Below, piece after piece: positions 1-9,586 of a DNA stretch of 64,000 bases. The position numbers and the translations under genes were made by a program. The notes beneath the pieces are model-generated. The model worked only from the letters and a program-made list of their open reading frames with translations. It did not search any database and was not told where the DNA came from. The stretch comes from CAIYPG01 sp903864555 (GTDB lineage: Bacteria; Pseudomonadota; Gammaproteobacteria; Burkholderiales; SG8-39), in NCBI GenBank assembly GCA_947474715.1, contig CANJJT010000006.1:41430-105429 (forward strand), given 5' to 3'. Position 1 is the stretch's first letter, and each line of letters opens with the position of its first letter.

Positions 1-2730
1 GTAGCGCGCCCCGGCCAGGCGCAGCGAGTGCTGCAGCCTGCGAAACACCCGATAGGCTTCCTGCACTTCGGTCGCCAGCGCCGCATCGATGAGGCCCAGG
101 CTGGCTGCGTGGCCGAGCAGCGCGATGTTGCCGTCGTTGCGGGCGAGCACGCCATGGGCATGGGCGTGGGCCAGCACCAGGTATTGCACGATGAACTCGA
201 TGTCGACCATGCCGCCGCGGTCATGCTTGATGTCGAATTCCTTGCTGGTATTGGGATGGCCTTCGGACATGGTCTTGCGCATCTTGCGCACTTCATCGGC
301 CAGCGCCTGCGGATCGCGCCGGGTGCGCAGGATGGACTGGCGCTCTGCTTCGAAGGCGGCGCCGGTGGCGGCCTCGCCGGCGCAGAAGCGCGCGCGCGTA
401 AGCGCCTGGTGTTCCCAAACCCAGGCCGACTCGCGCTGGTAGCGGCGAAAGGCGGTGAGTGAACTCACCATGAGGCCGCTGGCGCCATCCGGACGCAGCC
501 GCAGGTCGGTCTCGAACAGCACGCCGGCCGCGGTGCGGCTGGTGAGCCAGGTGTTGAGCCGCTGGGCGAGGCGGGCATAGGCTTCCGCCGTGCCATTGCC
601 ATTGCTGTCGGCGTCGCCGTGTTCCCCGCCATCGTCATACAGAAACACGATGTCGAGGTCGGAGGCGTAGCCCAGTTCCTTGCCGCCCAGCTTGCCGTAA
701 CCGATGATGGCGAAGTGCGGCTTCTCGGGCAGCGTCGGCGTGCGTGTGCGCAGGCCGCTCCAGCACAACTCCAGCGTGACCTGCAGCACCAGGTCGGCCA
801 GATCCGAAAGGTGATCAGCCAGGCTCTCCACGCTGAGTGCGCCGGCCAGGTCCTGCAGCAGCAGGTGAAACAACTGGGTGTGGTGGGTTTCGCGCAAGGC
901 ATCCATCTGCCTTTCCATGTCGCCTTCGGCTTCCATGAGCGTGCGGCGCAGTTCCTGGCCGACCTGGTGCCAGTCCGGCTTGGCCATCAGCAGGTTGGCG
1001 TCCAGCAGTTCGTCGAGCAGCACCGGATGGCGGTTGAGGAATTCGCCAGCCCAGGGTGAGGCCGAGACCAGCCCGGTCAGCCGTTCCAGAGCCACCGGAT
1101 GTTCGTCCAGCAGCGCCAGATAGGCGGCGCGCCGGCTGATGGTTTCGATCAGGTCGAGGGCGCGCGCCAGGGTGGCATCGGGGCCGGGGCGCTTGGCCGA
1201 CTGTTCCAGCAGCCGCGGCACCAGGGCATCGACGCGCTCGCGGCTGGATTCGGGCAGTGACTGATAGCGGCTGCCGGTGCGTATGCCTGCCAGTCGCGCT
1301 GCCACCGCGTCCGGCTCCGCATAGCCCAGCTCGCTCAGGCGGCGCAGCCGGGAAGCGGCAGCATCCTCCGCAGTGTCGGTCCACAGCGAGGCGAGCGCAT
1401 GGCGCTGTTGAGCCTGGGTGGAGAAAATGCGCTCGAAGCGCAGGGCGACGGCCGTGCGATGCATGGCCAGTGTCTTCTGGAAGGTGCCAGTGCTGCGGTA
1501 TCCCATGGATTGGGCCAGCAGCTTTGCATCGACCGCGGCCTTCGGCAGCTCGTGAGTCTGGGCGTCATCCAGATACTGGATGCGATGCTCGACCCGCCTG
1601 AGGAAGTCGTAAGCGGCGCACAGCACCTGTACGTCCTCCGCCGTGAGCAGACGCTTTCGAGCGAGCAGATCCAGCACCTGCAGGGTAGGACGCGTCTGCA
1701 GTTCCGTTTCCCGCCCGCCACGGATCAGCTGGAACACCTGGGCGATGAATTCGATTTCGCGGATGCCGCCCGGGCCGAGCTTGACGTTATTGGCCAGTTC
1801 CCGCCGCGCCACCTCTTCGCGTATCTGTGCGTGCAGTTCGCGCATGGCCCCGAAGGCGCCGTAGTCGAAATACTTGCGGAACACGAAGGGCCGCACCGTG
1901 GCGGCCAGCGCCTGCTGCGCGGTGTTGCTGCCGGTCAGCGGCCTCGCCTTGATCCAGGCATAGCGTTCCCACTCGCGGCCCTGGCTCACCAGATACTGCT
2001 CCAGGGCGTCGTAGCTCATGGCCAGCGGACCGGGGTCACCCCAGGGGCGCAGGCGCATGTCGACGCGAAATACATAGCCTTCATCGGTGGGCTGGTTGAT
2101 CAGGCCAATGAGGCGTTTGCCGGCAGCCGAGAAGAACTCATGGTTGCTCACGCAGCGCGTGCCTTCACCCCGGGTTTCACCTTCCTCGGGATAGACGAAG
2201 ATGAGATCGATGTCGGAGGAGACGTTGAGTTCGCCGCCGCCCAGCTTGCCCATGCCGACCACCACCAGTTCCTGGCGTTCGCCCGCTTCCGAGCACGGCA
2301 TGCCCAGCGTCTGCTGCAGCTCCTCCATGACGCAGGCGAGAGCGCGTTCGATGGCGACTTCGGCCAGCAGGGTCATGGTCGAGCAGACTTCTCCCAGGCT
2401 GGCGCAGCCAGCCAGGTCGCGCTCCATCAGCGTGAGCAGTACCCGCTTGCGCAGGCGCCGCAGGCTGACGCCCAGGTCCGCACCCTCCTCGGCATCCAGG
2501 CAGGCGTGCATGGCAACGCGGGTCCACCCGATATCCAGTTGCGGCGCAATGTCCTCAAGCAGTGCCGGATGGGCCAACACCAGACTGCAGGCATAGCGCG
2601 AATGCCTGCGCGACAGTTCCAATGCGGCAGACATCTTCAACGCGGACGCCTTCGAGGGGCGGCGGGCAGCCGCCGGCCGGGCAATGGGTGCACCGGAATG
2701 ACTGTCATCGGATGAGCGGGAACGTGACAT
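1..2730 (-). CDS. glnE: Glutamate-ammonia-ligase adenylyltransferase/deadenylylase GlnE (3' end beyond the window)
   Basis: GlnE adds and removes AMP on glutamine synthetase in response to PII, and so sets nitrogen assimilation. The frame is open from an ATG at 2730 to the left edge (910 codons). The two-fold architecture is visible. The N-terminal nucleotidyltransferase half has GKLGGGELNVSSDIDLIF near residues 160-177. The C-terminal half has GKLGGKELGYASDLDIVFLY near 675-694. The family is about 940 residues, so only roughly the last 30-40 are missing, and the visible end (EAYRVFRRLQHSLRL) matches the usual C-terminus. Leftward transcription diverges from yhdP across a 261-base gap. Long open frames on the + strand here are antisense shadows. 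Confidence 0.96.
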   Translation of the reverse strand, partial: MSRSRSSDDSHSGAPIARPAAARRPSKASALKMSAALELSRRHSRYACSLVLAHPALLEDIAPQLDIGWTRVAMHACLDAEEGADLGVSLRRLRKRVLLTLMERDLAGCASLGEVCSTMTLLAEVAIERALACVMEELQQTLGMPCSEAGERQELVVVGMGKLGGGELNVSSDIDLIFVYPEEGETRGEGTRCVSNHEFFSAAGKRLIGLINQPTDEGYVFRVDMRLRPWGDPGPLAMSYDALEQYLVSQGREWERYAWIKARPLTGSNTAQQALAATVRPFVFRKYFDYGAFGAMRELHAQIREEVARRELANNVKLGPGGIREIEFIAQVFQLIRGGRETELQTRPTLQVLDLLARKRLLTAEDVQVLCAAYDFLRRVEHRIQYLDDAQTHELPKAAVDAKLLAQSMGYRSTGTFQKTLAMHRTAVALRFERIFSTQAQQRHALASLWTDTAEDAAASRLRRLSELGYAEPDAVAARLAGIRTGSRYQSLPESSRERVDALVPRLLEQSAKRPGPDATLARALDLIETISRRAAYLALLDEHPVALERLTGLVSASPWAGEFLNRHPVLLDELLDANLLMAKPDWHQVGQELRRTLMEAEGDMERQMDALRETHHTQLFHLLLQDLAGALSVESLADHLSDLADLVLQVTLELCWSGLRTRTPTLPEKPHFAIIGYGKLGGKELGYASDLDIVFLYDDGGEHGDADSNGNGTAEAYARLAQRLNTWLTSRTAAGVLFETDLRLRPDGASGLMVSSLTAFRRYQRESAWVWEHQALTRARFCAGEAATGAAFEAERQSILRTRRDPQALADEVRKMRKTMSEGHPNTSKEFDIKHDRGGMVDIEFIVQYLVLAHAHAHGVLARNDGNIALLGHAASLGLIDAALATEVQEAYRVFRRLQHSLRLAGARY

Positions 2731-2991
2731 GTTGCCGGGAGGGACTGCAGGGGATTGCGGTTAGAATGTGCAGGTCGCGTCATAGAACCGCACACCGGTC
2801 ATCGCAACGCATGCAGATAGGTAGTCCCCAAATGATGTTATGGGTGGTTCGGGATTATTTTGCGTTGTTCTGGCTGCTGTCTCGCATTTTAGGCGAATCG
2901 GTGCCAGCCATGATCCCTGTAGTGTCTGCGCCAGCCATTCTCCCCACCGCCGCCATGGCACCCACCGCGTGTATCCGCTGCGGTTGACCTT
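2731..2991. other. Divergent intergenic region between glnE and yhdP
   Basis: The 261 bases must carry the promoters for glnE (leftward) and yhdP (rightward). A TAGAAT hexamer at 2762-2767 on the + strand could be a -10 box, but no convincing -35 lies 16-18 bases upstream. I see no small gene, tRNA or terminator. Confidence 0.4.
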
Positions 2992-5900
2992 GTGAACGAC
3001 CCCCAGAAACCCTTCAGTGATTCGGTGCACGCTGCGGCCGATGCCATTGCCGCGGCTGGCACTGCGGCGGCCAGGCTGGAGCATGCCGCTGTCGAGGTGA
3101 TCGAGACGGAACTGGCGCGGCGGCCGCGCTGGCGTGTGGCGCTGTCAGTGCTGGGCTGGACCATTATTTCCATCTATTTCCTGTTTGCCGCGATGGTGCT
3201 GGGCCTGCGCTACTGGATCCTGCCCAACATCGGCCAGCACACCGGGCTCATCGAGCAGAAGATCTCCCAGGTGGTGGGGGAACGCGTCACCATCGGCGAA
3301 CTCACGGCCGGCTGGGATGGGCTGCGCCCGGAACTCGATCTGCGTGACCTGCGCGTCTACGACGGGGCGGGCCATGTCGTGCTGGCCCTGCCTGCAGTGG
3401 AGGCGGTGCTGTCCTGGACGTCGCTGCTGGTCAATTCGATCCGCTTTCATTCGCTGACCATCGACCGTCCCGACCTCGCCATGCGACGCGATTCGCAGGG
3501 CGACTTCCATGTCGCCGGCCTGCGGCTGACCAAATCAGCCCCGGATGAACCGGGATTCGCGGACTGGCTGCTGCGCCAGAGCGAGGTCAGCGTACGCAGT
3601 GCCCGCATCACCTGGGCCGATGAGCAGCGCAGTGCGCCCATGCTGGAGCTCTCCGGTGTCGGGCTGGTCTTGCGCAACAGCGGCAGCGCGCATCGCTTCG
3701 CACTGCGGGCATCCGTGTCGCGCGAACTGGCGTCGATGCTGGACGTGCGCGGGGAACTCAACGGCCGTGACATTGCCGATTCCGCCGGATGGAGCGGCCG
3801 GCTGTTCGCCGAGCTCGATTACATCAACCTTGGTGCCTGGCGCCGCTGGGTGGATTTCCCCGTCGAGTTGCGTTCCGGTGAAGGCGGAATGCGGATGTGG
3901 ATCAGCTTTGCCAAGAATCGCATCACTGAAGCAACGGCCGATGTGACGCTGGCGCGCGTGGAGGCACGCCTGGCTCCGGAACTGCCGGTGATGGAGCTCG
4001 ACTTCCTGAGCGGACGCCTGGGCGGCAAACGCAGTGCCACCCAGACGGAGTTGCTGGGACGGAAACTCACCCTGCGTAGCCGTGGCGGCGTGGCGTTGCC
4101 GCCGGCCGAGTTGGTATTCCGGCTGCAGGCGGCGGCTGGCCAGCAGAAGGCCAGGGGCGAGTTCACCGCAGACACGCTGGAACTGGAGCCGCTGGCCAGG
4201 CTTTCCGCTTATCTGCCCCTGCCCCAGCCGATGCGCCAATGGCTGGATGCGGCGCAACCGCGCGGGCATGTCCAGGACCTGAAGCTCAGCTGGAGCGATA
4301 CGGGTGACCGCATAGACGAATACGTCGTGCGCAGCCGCTTTGCCGGACTGGGCATGCGGCCGCATGCCGGCATCCCGGGACTGTCCGGGCTGGCAGGCAC
4401 GCTGAATGTCACGGAAAAGGCGGGCAGCGTATCGCTGGCCCGTGCGTCGTCGGCGACGGCCAAACCGCGCACCGAGCGCATCGCCATCGACCTGGGGAGC
4501 GTGCTGGGCGGATCGTTGCAACTGGACAGCCTCAGCGGAGAACTGGGCTGGACCATTGCCGCTGACAAGCGGGAGCTGAAGTTCCGTGACGTGGCCTTTG
4601 CCAATGCCGACGTGGCCGGGACAGTGGCGGGCAGCTACGCCACACGGGCCGGTTCCCCGGGCGTCATCGATCTCACCGGCAGTCTCACTCGTGCCGACGG
4701 TCGCGCAGTGTGGCGTTACATCCCGTACCTCTCGGACGGCTTGCGTAACTACCTCAAGGCGGCCATTGTCGCCGGCCAGTCGCGCGACGTGCAGTTGCGC
4801 CTGAAGGGCGATCTTGCCCAGTTTCCCTTCGATGACCCGAAACAGGGGCGATTCTCCGTGGTGGCGCGCGTTACGGACGCCGAGCTGAATTATCTGGATG
4901 GCTGGCCGCGCATCAGCGCCATTGCCGGTGAGGTCATCGTCGAAGGCAAGCAGCTTTCGGTGCGTGCCCAGCGCGGCATCGTGCTGGGCACGCGCCTGAG
5001 CAATGTGCGGGCAACCATCCCCGACATGATCCACCATGAAGAGCAGCTGCTGGTCGAAGGCCAGGCCGATGGCCCGTCTGCCGAGTTCCTGCGCTTCGTC
5101 GATGCTTCCCCCGTGGGTGGCTACATCGATGGCGTCACCCGGGACATGCGCGCGACCGGCACTGCGCGGCTGCAGTTGAAACTGGATGTGCCCTTGCGCA
5201 AGCCGGAGGCGACCAGGGTCGCGGGCAATGTGCAAGTGCAGAACAGCCAGTTGACCTTCGATCCCGATCTGCCGCCGCTCACCCAGGCCAACGGCCGATT
5301 TGACTTCAGTGAAAGCGGCTTCGCCATCAAGGGCGTGAGTGCGCAGTTCCTCGGCGGGCCGGTCACGGTGAATGCACAGACGCGCGAGGGCGGTGTGGTC
5401 ATCAATGCCCAGGGCATCGCGACGGTGGCGGCAGTACGGCGTGTAATCGCCATGCCCGGCATCGAGTATGCGGGTGGGGCTGCACCCTGGCGCGGCACCA
5501 TCACCGCGCGCCGCGGCATCATCGATGCGGTGATCGACTCGCCGCTGCAGGGTGTGACCATCGACCTGCCACCGCCCTTCTACAAGAGCGCGCAGGAGAC
5601 CCTGCCCCTGCATGTCGAGCGCAGCAACAGTGCCGATGCGGAAACCTCGAAGCGATTCCGCGGCCTGCGGCCGCCGGCAAAGGGAGACGTGATTTCGGTG
5701 ACATTGGGATCGGGATTGGGCACGGGATCTGGCACGGGTACGAGTACTGTCACGGGGACGGGCGCGGGCCGCAGCATGAACGCCCTGCTGTTGCGCCGCG
5801 CCGAGGGCAAAGGCTATGCGCTGGATCGCGCCAGTCTGGGACTGAACGAAACCGCGGTCTTGCCGACTACGGCAGGCCTGGCGGTGAATGGCAATCTGGA

Positions 5901-7092
5901 CTACGTCGACATGGACCGCTGGCAGCCCTTGCTGTCGGGCAGCGCCTCCACGCCGGCACCGGTGCCGGCCGTCGTCGCTGGTGCCGGGGCATCTACGCCA
6001 GCGGCAGGTCAGCGAACCACGGCGCTCAATTCGGTGAGCCTGCGCATCGGCACGCTGGATGTGGCGGGCAAGCGCATCCACGACCTGGTGTTGCGCGCGC
6101 AGCCGCGTGGCGCCCAGTGGAATGCCAGCATCGATGCGAGTGAAATGAAAGGCGAGGTGAGATGGCGGCCGGAGGGGCGCGGCGTGGTGCAGGCACGACT
6201 GGCCCACCTGATCACCCCGGGTGATAGGCCCGGTCCGGTGGCGCCGGTCGGGGAAACCGCCCGCGAGTTGCCGGCGCTGGATGTGGTCGCCGAATCCTTC
6301 ACCCACAGGGACCGGCAACTGGGCCGGCTGGAACTGGTGGCCGTGAATGACGCGCGCGACTGGCGCATCGAGAAGCTGCAACTTAGCAATCCCGAGAGCA
6401 GTCTGAATGTGGACGGCATCTGGCAAAGCTGGGCAGCGCGCCCCAGCCTCAGCCTGAATGTCAAACTGGAGACCAGCGACATCGGCCGTTTCCTCACCAG
6501 GATGGGCTATCCCGGCGTGATGGCCAATGGATCTTCACGCCTTGAGGGCAAGATAGGCTTGGCTGGCAGTCCGCAGGCGCCCGATTTCAGCACCCTGACC
6601 GGTAATCTGAAATTGACGGCAGATCGCGGCCAGTTTCTCAAGGCCGACCCGGGCGTGGCCAAGTTGCTGGGCGTGCTATCGCTGCAATCGCTGGTGACGC
6701 TGGACCTGCGCGACCTGTTTCGCGAGGGGTTTGCCTACGACAGCATTACCGGCACGGCGGCCATCACCAAAGGCGTGCTGGGCACCACCGATTTCTTCAT
6801 GAAGGGCGCCTCGGCCCAGGTGCGTCTGTCCGGGACCATCGACCTGGCGCGCGAAACGCAGACCCTGCATCTGCGCGTGGTGCCTGCATTGGGTGATGGC
6901 GCTTCCACGGTGGCCGGCCTGATTCTGGCCAACCCGATCTTCGGCCTCGGAGCGACGCTGCTGCAGCGTTTGCTGAAGGACCCCCTCGGCCAGGTATTCG
7001 CGGTCGAGTACGATGTCACCGGCACCTGGGATGACCCCAAGGTTGCACGCACACGCGTGGACACGCCGGCGGCCGGGACCAACAGGGAGTGA
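2992..7092 (+). CDS. yhdP: YhdP-family AsmA-like envelope protein (DUF3971)
   Basis: This 1366-residue protein belongs to the large AsmA-like family, whose members YhdP, TamB and YdbH act in phospholipid transport between inner and outer membrane. One N-terminal membrane helix (about residues 50-72) follows a cytoplasmic stretch. A very long periplasmic beta-rich region follows, and the C-terminus carries the family's DLRDLFREGFAYDSITG-type segment. The start is GTG at 2992. The next gene begins five bases after the stop, and yhdP, a nitrilase gene and tldD form a familiar betaproteobacterial/gammaproteobacterial cluster. A Gly/Thr/Ser-rich low-complexity insert sits near residues 904-926. 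The family is clear; the lipid-transport role is inferred from E. coli. Confidence 0.93.
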   Translation: MNDPQKPFSDSVHAAADAIAAAGTAAARLEHAAVEVIETELARRPRWRVALSVLGWTIISIYFLFAAMVLGLRYWILPNIGQHTGLIEQKISQVVGERVTIGELTAGWDGLRPELDLRDLRVYDGAGHVVLALPAVEAVLSWTSLLVNSIRFHSLTIDRPDLAMRRDSQGDFHVAGLRLTKSAPDEPGFADWLLRQSEVSVRSARITWADEQRSAPMLELSGVGLVLRNSGSAHRFALRASVSRELASMLDVRGELNGRDIADSAGWSGRLFAELDYINLGAWRRWVDFPVELRSGEGGMRMWISFAKNRITEATADVTLARVEARLAPELPVMELDFLSGRLGGKRSATQTELLGRKLTLRSRGGVALPPAELVFRLQAAAGQQKARGEFTADTLELEPLARLSAYLPLPQPMRQWLDAAQPRGHVQDLKLSWSDTGDRIDEYVVRSRFAGLGMRPHAGIPGLSGLAGTLNVTEKAGSVSLARASSATAKPRTERIAIDLGSVLGGSLQLDSLSGELGWTIAADKRELKFRDVAFANADVAGTVAGSYATRAGSPGVIDLTGSLTRADGRAVWRYIPYLSDGLRNYLKAAIVAGQSRDVQLRLKGDLAQFPFDDPKQGRFSVVARVTDAELNYLDGWPRISAIAGEVIVEGKQLSVRAQRGIVLGTRLSNVRATIPDMIHHEEQLLVEGQADGPSAEFLRFVDASPVGGYIDGVTRDMRATGTARLQLKLDVPLRKPEATRVAGNVQVQNSQLTFDPDLPPLTQANGRFDFSESGFAIKGVSAQFLGGPVTVNAQTREGGVVINAQGIATVAAVRRVIAMPGIEYAGGAAPWRGTITARRGIIDAVIDSPLQGVTIDLPPPFYKSAQETLPLHVERSNSADAETSKRFRGLRPPAKGDVISVTLGSGLGTGSGTGTSTVTGTGAGRSMNALLLRRAEGKGYALDRASLGLNETAVLPTTAGLAVNGNLDYVDMDRWQPLLSGSASTPAPVPAVVAGAGASTPAAGQRTTALNSVSLRIGTLDVAGKRIHDLVLRAQPRGAQWNASIDASEMKGEVRWRPEGRGVVQARLAHLITPGDRPGPVAPVGETARELPALDVVAESFTHRDRQLGRLELVAVNDARDWRIEKLQLSNPESSLNVDGIWQSWAARPSLSLNVKLETSDIGRFLTRMGYPGVMANGSSRLEGKIGLAGSPQAPDFSTLTGNLKLTADRGQFLKADPGVAKLLGVLSLQSLVTLDLRDLFREGFAYDSITGTAAITKGVLGTTDFFMKGASAQVRLSGTIDLARETQTLHLRVVPALGDGASTVAGLILANPIFGLGATLLQRLLKDPLGQVFAVEYDVTGTWDDPKVARTRVDTPAAGTNRE
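5701..5772 (+). repeat. Low-complexity Gly/Thr/Ser-coding insert inside yhdP
   Basis: Degenerate GG-G/ACGGG units encode alternating Gly, Thr and Ser over about 24 codons in the periplasmic part of YhdP. They probably form a flexible linker. The repeats are imperfect, so slippage is possible but not obvious. Confidence 0.6.
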
Positions 7093-7096
7093 ATGC

Positions 7097-7909
7097 ATGA
7101 GCAATGCAATGCCTTTCAGGGTGGCGGCCCTGCAGATGGTGTCGGAGCCGGATGTGGCGGTGAACCTGAGGCGTGCGGGTGCGCTGATTGCCGAAGCTGC
7201 GGCTCAAGGGGCGCGTCTGGTCGGCCTGCCGGAATACTTCTGCCTGTTGGGGCGCCAGGACAGTGACAAGGTTCGCGTGCGCGAGCCCGAGGGGGATGGC
7301 CCGATACAGACATTCCTGGCCGAGCAGGCGGCCCGCCATGGCATCTGGCTGGTGGGCGGCACGGTCCCGCTGGCCTGCCCTGATCCGGACAGGGTCTGGA
7401 ACAGTTGCCTCGTGTTCGATGATCAGGGCCGTCGGGTGGCCCGCTACGACAAGATCCACCTGTTCGGATTCGACAATGGTACGGAGCGCTACGAGGAGAA
7501 TCGCAGCATCAGCGCCGGCTCGCAACCGGTGGCCTTCGATTCGCCGTTCGGAAAGATCGGCCTGTCGATCTGCTATGACCTGCGTTTTCCCGAGTTGTAC
7601 CGCAGCTTGGCGCCGGTGGACCTGATTTTCGTGCCGGCTGCGTTTACTGCAGTGACCGGCGAGGCGCACTGGGAACCGCTGCTGCGTGCCCGCGCCATCG
7701 AAAGCCTGGCCCATGTGATTGCTCCGGCCCAGGGCGGCCTGCATGCCAATGGCCGCAAAACCCATGGTCATAGCATGGTCATCGATCCCTGGGGCCGCAT
7801 ACTGGCCGAGCGGCCGGCCGGCGAGGGCATCGTGATGGCAGAGGTGGACCCTGCCGTGACCGCCCGATGCCGTGAGATGCTGCCGGCACTGCAGCACCGG
7901 GTGCTCTAA
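7097..7909 (+). CDS. Carbon-nitrogen hydrolase, Nit1/Nit2-like amidase
   Basis: This is a 270-residue nitrilase-superfamily enzyme. The Glu-Lys-Cys triad is visible: Glu in GLPEYF (about residue 45), Lys in YDKIHLF (about 118) and Cys in SICYDLRFPE (about 160). The close relatives Nit1/YbeM hydrolyse deaminated glutathione, a repair reaction, and that is the best guess here. The ATG at 7097 is chosen because GGGAGTGA lies just upstream and the next residues match the family start. A longer in-frame start would lie inside yhdP. It is probably co-transcribed with yhdP. The exact substrate cannot be read from sequence. Confidence 0.9.
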   Translation: MSNAMPFRVAALQMVSEPDVAVNLRRAGALIAEAAAQGARLVGLPEYFCLLGRQDSDKVRVREPEGDGPIQTFLAEQAARHGIWLVGGTVPLACPDPDRVWNSCLVFDDQGRRVARYDKIHLFGFDNGTERYEENRSISAGSQPVAFDSPFGKIGLSICYDLRFPELYRSLAPVDLIFVPAAFTAVTGEAHWEPLLRARAIESLAHVIAPAQGGLHANGRKTHGHSMVIDPWGRILAERPAGEGIVMAEVDPAVTARCREMLPALQHRVL

Positions 7910-8012
7910 GACCGGACACCAGACATCTGGACCCCGCCCGGAAGTGCCCTGCCACTCCGATAGAATCGGTCTTCTCCTGATGAACGCGCATCGCGCATTT
8001 TGATCGGCCTAC

Positions 8013-9458
8013 ATGAACGCATCCGACGCCCTGTTCCAGACTGCCAGCAGCTACCTGCTCGCGCCCAACCAGTTGCAGGTGGAGCAACTCTCCGGCGTGT
8101 TCGGATCGATGCTTGCGCACAAGCTCGATTACGCCGACCTCTACTTCCAGTACACCCGCTCCGAGGGCTGGAGCCTGGAGGAGGGCATCGTCAAGTCCGG
8201 CAGCTTCAACATCGATCAGGGCGTGGGCGTGCGCGCGGTGAGCGGCGAGAAGACGGCCTTTGCCTACTCCGACGAGATCAGTCTGCCTGCGCTCAGGGAT
8301 GCGGCCGCTGCGACGCGTGCCATTGCCAGGCAGGGCGGCACTTCGGAAGCAGGCCTGGTGCGACGCGGCACCGGCCGCGAGCTGTACACCGGGCTCGATC
8401 CTCTGGCCTCGCTGCCCGATGCGGAGAAAGTGAAGCTGCTGGAGCGACTGGAGCAGATGTGCCGCGCACGTGACACACGCGTGTCCCAGGTGATGGCGTC
8501 GCTGGCCGGCGAATACGAAGTGATGTTGATCGCGCGCTCCGATGGTCTGGTGGCCGCTGATGTGCGCCCGCTGGTGCGGCTGTCGGTGCAGGTGATTGTC
8601 GAGCAGAATGGCCGGCGCGAGCAGGGCTCCGCAGGCGGTGGCGGACGCACCGACTACAGCATGTTCGATGACACCTGCCTTGCCGAGTTCGCCGAGCGCG
8701 CCGTATCGCAGGCGCTGATCAACCTCGACTCGCGTCCGGCGCCGGCCGGGCCGATGACCGTGGTCCTGGGGCCGGGATGGCCCGGCATCCTCCTGCATGA
8801 GGCCATAGGCCACGGGCTGGAGGGTGACTTCAACCGCAAGGGCAGTTCGGCTTTCTCCGGCCGCATCGGTGAGCGAGTGGCTGCACCTGGCGTCACCGTG
8901 GTCGATGACGGCACGCTGGCCGGCAGGCGCGGTTCGCTCAACATGGATGACGAAGGCAATCCGACCCAGTGCACCACGCTGATCGAGGATGGCATCCTGC
9001 GCGGCTATATCCAGGACACGCTGAATGCGCGCCTCATGGGCGTGCCGGTCACTGGCAATGGCCGTCGCGAATCCTTCGCCCATGTGGTGATGCCGCGGAT
9101 GACCAACACCTACATGCTGAATGGCACGCGGGATCCGGGCGAGATCATTGCTTCGGTCAAGAACGGACTGTATGCGGTGAACTTCGGCGGCGGTCAGGTG
9201 GACATCACCAGCGGCAAGTTCGTATTCTCCGCCTCCGAGGCCTACATGGTCGAGAACGGGAAGATCACCCATCCGGTGAAGGGCGCCACGCTGATCGGCA
9301 ACGGCCCGGACGTGCTGACGCGCGTGTCAATGATCGGCAATGACCTCGCGCTGGACACTGGCGTGGGCACTTGCGGCAAGGAAGGCCAGAGCGTGCCGGT
9401 GGGTGTGGGGCAGCCGACGCTGCGCATCGACGGTCTCACCGTGGGCGGCACCGCCTAA
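8013..9458 (+). CDS. tldD: Metalloprotease TldD
   Basis: TldD forms a heterodimer with TldE/PmbA that degrades unfolded peptides, matures modified peptides such as microcins and takes part in antitoxin turnover. The zinc motif HEAIGHGLE is at about residue 262 in a 481-residue protein, the normal family length. The C-terminal FVFSASEAYMVENGKITHPV segment is typical. It follows the nitrilase gene after about 100 bases, with a TAGAATC element at 7961-7967 that may be a promoter -10. No tldE/pmbA partner lies in the window. Confidence 0.96.
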   Translation: MNASDALFQTASSYLLAPNQLQVEQLSGVFGSMLAHKLDYADLYFQYTRSEGWSLEEGIVKSGSFNIDQGVGVRAVSGEKTAFAYSDEISLPALRDAAAATRAIARQGGTSEAGLVRRGTGRELYTGLDPLASLPDAEKVKLLERLEQMCRARDTRVSQVMASLAGEYEVMLIARSDGLVAADVRPLVRLSVQVIVEQNGRREQGSAGGGGRTDYSMFDDTCLAEFAERAVSQALINLDSRPAPAGPMTVVLGPGWPGILLHEAIGHGLEGDFNRKGSSAFSGRIGERVAAPGVTVVDDGTLAGRRGSLNMDDEGNPTQCTTLIEDGILRGYIQDTLNARLMGVPVTGNGRRESFAHVVMPRMTNTYMLNGTRDPGEIIASVKNGLYAVNFGGGQVDITSGKFVFSASEAYMVENGKITHPVKGATLIGNGPDVLTRVSMIGNDLALDTGVGTCGKEGQSVPVGVGQPTLRIDGLTVGGTA

Positions 9459-9586
9459 ACGCAGCGCTGGACTGATCGCGCGCGTTTGCGCTTTCCGGGG
9501 ACTCGTCTCGGCCCGAAGCGGCCGGCGCGGGCCTGCCCCTCCAAATTCTCGTAGAATCGCCGCTTTCCTCCAGGGTCGAAGCCACC

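Noticed and set aside
3535..6426. A 963-codon open frame antisense to yhdP, and similar long ones antisense to hppA (25018-26895), the acyl-CoA dehydrogenase (28782-31244) and glnE (1399-2715)
   Set aside because: They mirror real genes in GC-rich DNA, their translations are rich in Arg, His, Gln and Gly with no family motifs, and none has a good start.
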